From NCBI GenBank assembly GCA_964540535.1, contig CAZIMO010000018.1, forward strand, positions 1 through 7,071: a DNA stretch of 7,071 nt, given 5' to 3'. The notes beneath the pieces were generated by a model that saw nothing but the letters and a program-made list of their open reading frames with translations, was not told where the DNA came from and ran no database searches. The position numbers and the translations under genes are program-made. This document shows, in pieces, positions 1-3,693 of this stretch (the stretch's first letter is position 1; each line of letters starts with the position of its first letter). This DNA is from Fimenecus sp964540535 (GTDB lineage: Bacteria; Bacillota; Clostridia; Oscillospirales; Acutalibacteraceae).

Positions 1-52
1 CAGGGGACTGAAAATCCCCGTGTCATTGGTTCGATTCCGATCGGAGGCACCA
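1..52 (+). tRNA. tRNA-Phe(GAA), 3' part only
   Basis: The window opens inside a tRNA. The anticodon stem GGGGA/TCCCC (3-7 with 15-19) closes a 7-nt loop CTGAAAA, giving anticodon GAA (Phe) at 10-12. A five-base variable region, a T arm with loop TTCGATT, the 3' acceptor strand CGGAGGC (42-48), discriminator A and an encoded CCA (50-52) follow. The acceptor 5' strand and D arm lie before the window. It is the first visible member of a tRNA run, 5 bp ahead of tRNA-Gly, so the two are probably co-transcribed. Confidence 0.93.
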
Positions 53-57
53 TTTAT

Positions 58-133
58 GCGGATGTAGCTCATCTGGTAGAGCGCCACCTTGCCAAGGTGG
101 AGGTAGCGAGTTCGAGCCTCGTCATCCGCTCCA
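58..133 (+). tRNA. tRNA-Gly(GCC)
   Basis: Complete 76-nt cloverleaf. Acceptor GCGGATG (58-64) pairs with CATCCGC (123-129), followed by discriminator T and encoded CCA. The D arm reads GCTC...GAGC, and the anticodon stem CCACC/GGTGG holds the loop with GCC (Gly). The T loop is TTCGAGC. It lies 5 bp after tRNA-Phe and 10 bp before a hairpin terminator, so it ends the upstream tRNA transcript. Confidence 0.96.
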
Positions 134-142
134 TAAAAAACC

Positions 143-183
143 AGGACACAGAATTCTCCCAGTTTCTTGTGTCCTATTTTTTT
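143..183 (+). terminator. Rho-independent terminator after tRNA-Gly
   Basis: An 8-bp perfect stem, AGGACACA (143-150) with TGTGTCCT (168-175), extends inward by GAA/TTC with a one-base bulge and is followed by a run of seven T from 177. It lies between tRNA-Gly and tRNA-Cys and ends only 13 bp before tRNA-Cys, so termination here must be partial if tRNA-Cys has no promoter of its own. Confidence 0.85.
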
Positions 184-196
184 CAAAATTCTATAT

Positions 197-271
197 GGCG
201 ACATAGCCAAGTGGTAAGGCGTGGGTCTGCAAAACCCTGATTCATCGGTTCAAATCCGATTGTCGCCTCCA
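197..271 (+). tRNA. tRNA-Cys(GCA)
   Basis: Complete 75-nt cloverleaf. Acceptor GGCGACA (197-203) pairs with TGTCGCC (261-267), discriminator T is typical for Cys, and CCA is encoded (269-271). The anticodon loop CTGCAAA gives GCA (Cys), and the T loop is TTCAAAT. No promoter fits between the preceding terminator and this gene, so it probably depends on read-through from the Phe-Gly transcript. Confidence 0.96.
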
Positions 272-273
272 GG

Positions 274-306
274 AAAAAAGCGCTTGCAATTTGCAAGTGC
301 TTTTTT
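274..306 (+). terminator. Rho-independent terminator after tRNA-Cys
   Basis: The stem GCGCTTGC (280-287) pairs with GCAAGTGC (293-300, one G-U pair) around a small loop AATTT. It is flanked by six A (274-279) and six T (301-306), so it can act in both orientations. It begins 3 bp after the tRNA-Cys CCA and closes the tRNA operon just before the hairpin array. Confidence 0.92.
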
Positions 307-311
307 CAGTT

Positions 312-480
312 AAATAAATCCCTGCGGGATTTGTGAAATACGCTAAATGCGTGTGAAATATTGCTTCGCAGTGTGAACTGCCTGCGGGCGTGAGGGATTT
401 ATTTTATTTCACTTTCTGCTTTAGCAGAAAATTTCACAATTATCGCAAGATAATTATTTTACATCCAAAGGATATTTCAC
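312..480. repeat. Tiled hairpin array with GTGAAAT / ATTTCAC spacers
   Basis: About 170 bp in which almost every base belongs to a small palindrome or a shared 7-mer. GTGAAAT occurs at 333 and 353, as GTGAACT at 373 and as GTGA at 390. The complement ATTTCAC occurs at 406 and 431, as ATTTTAC at 456, and again at 474. Between the 7-mers sit short hairpins: 340-352, 360-372 and 380-389 on the left; 413-430, 438-455 (GCAA loop) and 463-473 on the right. A further hairpin, AAATCCC-TGC-GGGATTT, lies at 316-332. An alternative 12-bp pairing exists between 312-323 and 393-404. The last 7-mer abuts the -35 box of the S23-family gene. It could be a cruciform or RNA fold, a multi-site protein-binding array, or a mobile repeat; the sequence does not decide between these. 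Confidence 0.8.
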
Positions 481-508
481 TTTACATTCCGATTTTCTAC
501 TGTATAAT
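481..508 (+). promoter_or_regulatory. Sigma-A type promoter of the S23-family gene
   Basis: TTTACA (481-486) and TATAAT (503-508) are separated by 16 bp, putting the start of transcription near 515 and leaving a leader of about 18 nt. The -35 box directly follows the last ATTTCAC of the hairpin array, so a protein or cruciform on the array would lie against RNA polymerase. The hairpin array itself would not be part of this transcript. Confidence 0.75.
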
Positions 509-532
509 ACAAGCACAAGAGAGGATATTTTT

Positions 533-880
533 ATGGGTGACTCTAAACTTCGTGAAATTTCAACTGATTTTGCAGTTGAAATTATTAAATTATGTGAAAC
601 TATCAAAGGCCATTATTCATTGATAAATCAGTTAGAGCGTTCTGCTACATCTATCGGTGCAAATATTCGTGAAGCCAATTACGCTCACAGTAGATCTGAT
701 TTCATCGCCAAATTGCAGATTGCGTTGAAAGAATGTTACGAAACTGAATATTGGATTGAGTTGCTTGTGAGGTCGGAAATTTTTGATGAAACTGCTATGG
801 TAGGGTTGTATAACCAATGCAAAACAATCCGCAGAATACTTGTTGCTTCAATCAACACGGCAAAAGAGAACACGAAATAA
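533..880 (+). CDS. Four-helix-bundle protein, S23 / 23S rRNA IVS-encoded family
   Basis: A 115-residue all-helical protein of the S23 family (PF05635/TIGR02436), first known from intervening sequences in some 23S rRNAs and related to Avd of diversity-generating retroelements. The hallmark segment is residues 33-78, with QLERSATSIGANIREA followed by DFIAKLQIALKECYETEYWI. Length is normal for the family. The ATG is supported by AGAGAGG at 518-524, eight bases upstream. Family members studied are pentameric barrels that can bind nucleic acid; the role of stand-alone copies is not established. No reverse transcriptase, template/variable repeat or 23S rRNA is visible here. It is monocistronic, transcribed from the promoter at 481-508, and follows the hairpin array, which suggests the two form one module. 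There is no clear terminator in the 80 AT-rich bases after it. Confidence 0.9.
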   Translation: MGDSKLREISTDFAVEIIKLCETIKGHYSLINQLERSATSIGANIREANYAHSRSDFIAKLQIALKECYETEYWIELLVRSEIFDETAMVGLYNQCKTIRRILVASINTAKENTK

Positions 881-960
881 ATGCCTTATTAAACTAAAAT
901 AGAAAACAATTAAAAATACATATTAATACGTAATAAAACCGCGATAAAACAAATTATCCT

Positions 961-1794
961 TCAAAATTTTCTCACAAAGCTGCATCTTTTGCAAAGCTCT
1001 TCGCAGGCGGTTCTGTTTGAAAATCCGTTATAAATATTTACGGCTTTCTGTGATGCTAAAATATCGCCCAAATCTTCTTTTAATATGTTGCCGAGAGCTA
1101 TGTCGCCGTTGCTGTCAAGACAGCATGGAACAACAGTTCCGTCAGCAAGAATGCCTATTTGGTCGCGAAGTCCGTAGCAGAACACTTTTTCGTCAATGTC
1201 ATTGCTTTCAAGTGCAGGCCAGTCGAATTTATCGCCGTACTGCAAAAATATTTTGTTGCATATCCGTATGCCGTTTCGCTCGGTATTCCAAGGCCTTGGG
1301 AAATAATTCTCAAGCACGCTTAAAATTTCACCGTTTAGGCTGTCTTTTCCGCCGTTGTTCCAAAGTCTGAGAACGACGGTCTTTTTATTTTCGGCACGTT
1401 TTGCGTATTCAAAGCAGTTTTTCAAATATTCATTAAATGAAATTTTGCTTTCGTTCGCCTCAAAAGAATGCAAAGAAATCACGGTTTTGTAATGAGCCTT
1501 TGAATTTATGAGAATATCCGCATTCTTGCCGAGCAAAGTACCGTTTGTGGTAATTATCACTTTAAAATTCATTTGCTCGGCAATTCTTAAAAAGCTTTCA
1601 AGCTCGGGATGGCAAAGAGGCTCGCCCAAAAGATGAAAATATACATAATCAGTATACGGGTTTATCTTATTAAGAACTGTTTTAAATTCTTCAAGACTCA
1701 TTCGGCGCGGCGAACGTACTGTGCCCGGGCAAAACGAACATTTTAAATTGCATATATTTGAAATTTCAATATAAACTTTAGCAAACCGTTTCAT
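961..1794 (-). CDS. Radical SAM/SPASM domain protein, substrate unknown
   Basis: A 277-aa cytoplasmic radical SAM protein. The [4Fe-4S]/SAM-binding triad CxxxCxxC is C15, C19, C22 (CNLKCSFC), and the GEP motif is at 57-59. The C-terminal third is SPASM-like: C206, then DGTVVPCC with C224/C225, a LGNI segment, and C264, C268, C271 at the end, probably ligating a second cluster. Such proteins often mature peptides or act as anaerobic sulfatase activators, but no sulfatase or adjacent precursor peptide lies in its transcript, so no reaction is assigned. The ATG is preceded by AAGGAGAT (minus strand) with about 7 nt spacing. It is a single gene facing the S23-family gene and has a leader region of nearly 290 bp that is highly palindromic (1804-2086). 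Confidence 0.9.
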   Translation of the reverse strand: MKRFAKVYIEISNICNLKCSFCPGTVRSPRRMSLEEFKTVLNKINPYTDYVYFHLLGEPLCHPELESFLRIAEQMNFKVIITTNGTLLGKNADILINSKAHYKTVISLHSFEANESKISFNEYLKNCFEYAKRAENKKTVVLRLWNNGGKDSLNGEILSVLENYFPRPWNTERNGIRICNKIFLQYGDKFDWPALESNDIDEKVFCYGLRDQIGILADGTVVPCCLDSNGDIALGNILKEDLGDILASQKAVNIYNGFSNRTACEELCKRCSFVRKF

Positions 1795-1803
1795 AGTCTA
1801 TCT

Positions 1804-2086
1804 CCTTAAGGCGAAGGGAGCTGAACCCAATATGGTTTAAAATGGAATATTTCTCTCTGAACTGCGTTAAAAATCTTACCATACGTCAGTATGCTTTCGA
1901 TTTTGTGCCTTGTTCAGAAAAAATCTGTTCATTTTAAACTGCTTTGCATCGAAAAGGCAGAGAGTACGGATGGATTTTTGCTTTTAAGACAGCAGTCTGG
2001 CTAACACCCGACAAGGTCGCAAAAGTGAAAATACGCCGTAATCGGGAATTTTCGGCATATTGTGTTCGACTCCCTTTGCCTTACGG
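1804..2086. repeat. Palindromic element with terminal inverted repeats (MITE-like, or structured 5' leader)
   Basis: This fills most of the 428 bp between the radical SAM gene and GH43 and contains no convincing gene. The first 32 bases on the plus strand and the first 32 on the minus strand (from 2086 downward) match at about 26 positions; both contain TAAGGC, AAGGGAG, GAAC and CAATATG in order. Inside, 1835-1939 is a nested hairpin: GTTTAAAATG/CATTTTAAAC (1835-1844 with 1930-1939), CTGAAC/GTTCAG (1857-1862 with 1912-1917), AAAATC/GATTTT (1870-1875 with 1899-1904) and CATAC/GTATG (1880-1884 with 1889-1893, loop GTCA). The other half has GAAAAT/ATTTTC (2027-2032 with 2048-2053). No target-site duplication is certain; TCTA occurs at 1797-1800 and 2087-2090. 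On the minus strand it would form almost all of the 5' UTR of the radical SAM gene, and its proximal arm includes the start of that gene's Shine-Dalgarno. Confidence 0.7.
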
Positions 2087-2090
2087 TCTA

Positions 2091-2099
2091 ATTGTATCA
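2091..2099 (-). promoter_or_regulatory. Possible extended -10 promoter for the radical SAM gene
   Basis: On the minus strand TGATACAAT is an extended -10 (TGn plus TACAAT). The -35 at 17 bp distance is poor (TTTAAT). Transcription would start near 2084, at the outer edge of the palindromic element, so the entire element would be leader RNA. This is inferred from motif and position only. Confidence 0.45.
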
Positions 2100-2138
2100 T
2101 AAAACATTCAAATATTAAACGGGTTTTTACTTTAATTC

Positions 2139-2167
2139 TTGAAACCGATATTTAACTGTGATAAAAT
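2139..2167 (+). promoter_or_regulatory. Promoter of the GH43 gene
   Basis: TTGAAA (2139-2144), a 17-bp spacer and TAAAAT (2162-2167) with an extended TGA just before the -10. The start would be near 2174, giving a leader of about 50 nt. No catabolite-responsive or other operator palindrome was recognised around it. Confidence 0.72.
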
Positions 2168-2222
2168 ATTTTAAAAGCAATACATATTAAATTAAAATAC
2201 GAATTAACAGCAGGTGAATATT

Positions 2223-3170
2223 ATGCCATATTTATTCGCGCATTTTAAAGAAAAAATCACTCCCGACGGAGAGCAAGTTTATTTCGGCATAAGCCGTGAC
2301 GGACTTAATTGGGAAAAGGTCAACAACGGAAATCCGATTTTGACTGCGCAGCTCGGCACAAAGGGATGCCGTGACATTGAAATTGTAAGACTTCATACAG
2401 GCGGATTTGTAATTGTTACAACCGACCTTTGCGTTGTCTATTTAATGGACGAAAATTATAATATTGATTGGAAACATGCCAACAGCCACGGCAGTAAGTG
2501 CCTGCGTATGTGGAAAACCGATGATTTGGTGCATTTCGGCGAAGAAAAGCTGGTACATTTCGGCAGAGATGATTTCGGCTGTATGTGGGCGCCTGAAGTA
2601 TTCTTTGATGAAGAAAATGAAGAGTATTTAATCCATTGGGGTTCAACCGTGGCAGAAGATGACTATAAGCATATGTCTATTTATTGCTCAACGACCAAAG
2701 ATTTTGAAGCTTTTTCAGAGCCGAAGCTCTATTTCACCAAGGATAACGAAATTCTGGATTCGCATATCACCAAGGTGGGCGATACATATCATTTATTCTA
2801 TAAAAATTCAAATAATCCGCCTATGAATATGCACGCTGCATCAAAAAATCTTTACGGACCTTTTGAACACGACGCAGAATTAGAAGAATATATGGATAAA
2901 AAAATAGACCGACCCGGTTCTTATGAAGCTCCGACAACTTATACCCTGCCAGACGGCAGATGGTGCTTGATGCTCGATTTCTTCGGCTGCGCAAAAGACA
3001 AAATGGGCTATGTACCGTTTATCTCAAAAGAACCCGGCGACTCGCGCTTTGAACGTTGTCCCGAGGCTGTTTCGTTTCCTTACGGTTTCAAGCACGGCGG
3101 TGTAATTGAAATCACCGACGAAGAATACGAAAGACTTAAAAATGCCGAGTATAAACAAACCTTAAATTAA
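2223..3170 (+). CDS. Glycoside hydrolase family 43-type protein, intracellular
   Basis: A five-bladed beta-propeller glycosidase of the GH43 type; relatives release arabinose or xylose from plant-polysaccharide oligomers. With the start at ATG 2223 it has 315 residues. Candidate catalytic acids are D51 in RDIEIVR (general base position), D179 in LDSHITK (pKa modulator) and E235 in SYEAP (general acid). MWAPEVFFD near residue 122 and GFKHGGVIEITDEEY near the C-terminus are also typical of the family. There is no signal peptide, so it acts in the cytoplasm on imported oligosaccharides. The frame is open from GTG 2214, but that GTG lies inside the AGGTGA ribosome-binding site (2212-2217) that sits 5 nt before ATG 2223, so ATG is preferred. 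It is monocistronic with its own promoter and terminator; no transporter lies nearby. Exact substrate cannot be told. Confidence 0.85.
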   Translation: MPYLFAHFKEKITPDGEQVYFGISRDGLNWEKVNNGNPILTAQLGTKGCRDIEIVRLHTGGFVIVTTDLCVVYLMDENYNIDWKHANSHGSKCLRMWKTDDLVHFGEEKLVHFGRDDFGCMWAPEVFFDEENEEYLIHWGSTVAEDDYKHMSIYCSTTKDFEAFSEPKLYFTKDNEILDSHITKVGDTYHLFYKNSNNPPMNMHAASKNLYGPFEHDAELEEYMDKKIDRPGSYEAPTTYTLPDGRWCLMLDFFGCAKDKMGYVPFISKEPGDSRFERCPEAVSFPYGFKHGGVIEITDEEYERLKNAEYKQTLN

Positions 3171-3187
3171 GAATTATTATAGAATTT

Positions 3188-3235
3188 AAGACGGATAATG
3201 CAGTTGAAAAATTGCACTGTCCGTCTTATTTTTTT
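3188..3235 (+). terminator. Rho-independent terminator after GH43 gene
   Basis: AAGACGGA (3188-3195) pairs with TCCGTCTT (3220-3227), with an inner TGCA/TGCA (3199-3202 with 3213-3216), followed by seven T (3229-3235). It lies 18 bp after the GH43 stop and overlaps the last codons of the convergent XRE gene, whose TAA is at 3226-3228 on the minus strand. There is no T-run in the opposite direction. Confidence 0.92.
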
Positions 3236-3561
3236 GATGAAATATAGTTGTTGATAACGCATTGAATACTGACCTTTTCGGGCTTATTCAATATTCGGTA
3301 ATTATCTATAAGCTTTGCTTCTTCGGTATTTAAGGTGTATTTTTCTGCTTTTTCAAATTTGCGGTCTATGTCGGTGTAGCCAACAAGATAGTCAATTGAA
3401 GTGTCAAATAAATCCGCAAGCTTTTTAAGGGTTTCAATATCGGGTTCAGCGCCTTGATTTTCATATTTGTTTACCGATTGCTGACTTAAAAGCAAAATTT
3501 CGGCAAGCTGTGCCTGAGTAAAGCCCTTTTTAATGCGGAGCTTTTTAAGATTTGTTACCAT
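3226..3561 (-). CDS. XRE-family HTH transcriptional regulator
   Basis: A 111-aa DNA-binding protein of the lambda-Cro/C1 (HTH_3) family. The helix-turn-helix occupies about residues 3-62: LKKLRIKKGFTQAQLAEIL forms the first helices, SQQSVNKYENQ the recognition region, and ETLKKLADLFDTSIDYLVG the typical tail. The remaining 45 residues are a short helical segment, perhaps for dimerisation, with no peptidase or ligand domain. The start is set by GAGGTG (minus strand, 3568-3573), five bases before the ATG. It is divergent from the LRR protein gene, and three evenly spaced dyads lie between the two start codons, so autoregulation and control of the LRR operon are likely. Its 3' end overlaps the GH43 terminator. 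Confidence 0.93.
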   Translation of the reverse strand: MVTNLKKLRIKKGFTQAQLAEILLLSQQSVNKYENQGAEPDIETLKKLADLFDTSIDYLVGYTDIDRKFEKAEKYTLNTEEAKLIDNYRILNKPEKVSIQCVINNYISSKK

Positions 3562-3574
3562 TTAATCACCTCAC

Positions 3575-3604
3575 ATCTTAATATTAACAACTTTGAGGTG
3601 TCAA
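3575..3604 (-). promoter_or_regulatory. Promoter of the XRE gene
   Basis: The minus strand carries TTGACA (3604-3599) and a possible -10 TAAGAT (3580-3575) at 18 bp, or TATTAA at 15 bp. The -35 is perfect and the -10 weak. The left operator dyad (3587-3601) occupies the spacer, as expected for an autoregulated gene. Confidence 0.6.
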
Positions 3605-3647
3605 GTAAAACAATTAAAAGTAGTTATTGACAACAACTTTTAGTTGT
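3587..3647. promoter_or_regulatory. Three-site operator between XRE and LRR genes
   Basis: Three 15-bp dyads start at 3587, 3610 and 3633, exactly 23 bp apart. Site 3 is perfect, ACAACT-TTT-AGTTGT (3633-3647). Site 1 is ACAACT-TTG-AGGTGT with one mismatch. Site 2 is ACAATT-AAA-AGTAGT with one mismatch in each arm. Site 3 fills the -35/-10 spacer of the LRR promoter, and site 1 that of the divergent XRE promoter. A further half-site AGTAGT lies at 3665-3670. The spacing places all sites near the same face of the helix (about 2.2 turns). The likely binder is the adjacent XRE protein; this is inferred from position and dyad symmetry. Confidence 0.8.
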
Positions 3648-3655
3648 ATTATAAT
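3627..3655 (+). promoter_or_regulatory. Consensus sigma-A promoter of the LRR protein operon
   Basis: TTGACA (3627-3632), 17 bp, TATAAT (3650-3655): a perfect consensus promoter, so intrinsically strong and in need of repression. The perfect dyad 3633-3647 sits inside the spacer. The start is predicted near 3662, with a leader of about 32 nt ending in the ribosome-binding site GGAGGAG (3682-3688). Confidence 0.9.
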
Positions 3656-3693
3656 TATCCCAAAAGTAGTATTAAATAAACGGAGGAGAAGAA

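Noticed and set aside
312..480. CRISPR array
   Set aside because: The shared unit is only 7 bp, the intervening pieces are themselves hairpins of 10-18 bp, the orientation flips midway, and no cas gene is near.
197..530. Integration site (attL/attR) at tRNA-Cys
   Set aside because: No copy of the tRNA-Cys 3' end was found elsewhere in the window, and no integrase is present.
390..623. 77-codon plus-strand ORF
   Set aside because: It runs through the hairpin array and overlaps the S23-family gene in another frame, has no ribosome-binding site, and its N-terminal residues only translate palindromes.
533..880. Diversity-generating retroelement (Avd accessory protein)
   Set aside because: The protein is Avd-like in fold, but no reverse transcriptase, template repeat or variable repeat is present; the LRR gene is not near it and lacks a C-type lectin domain.
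881..960. Weak hairpin TATTA/TAATA (921-935) as a terminator between the convergent S23 and radical SAM genes
   Set aside because: Only five A-T pairs, not stable enough to support a terminator call.
1843..1938. Small ORF on the plus strand (starts ATGGAATATTTC, 31 codons)
   Set aside because: It lies within the nested hairpin of the palindromic element, has no ribosome-binding site and its coding strand is set by inverted-repeat structure; treated as spurious.
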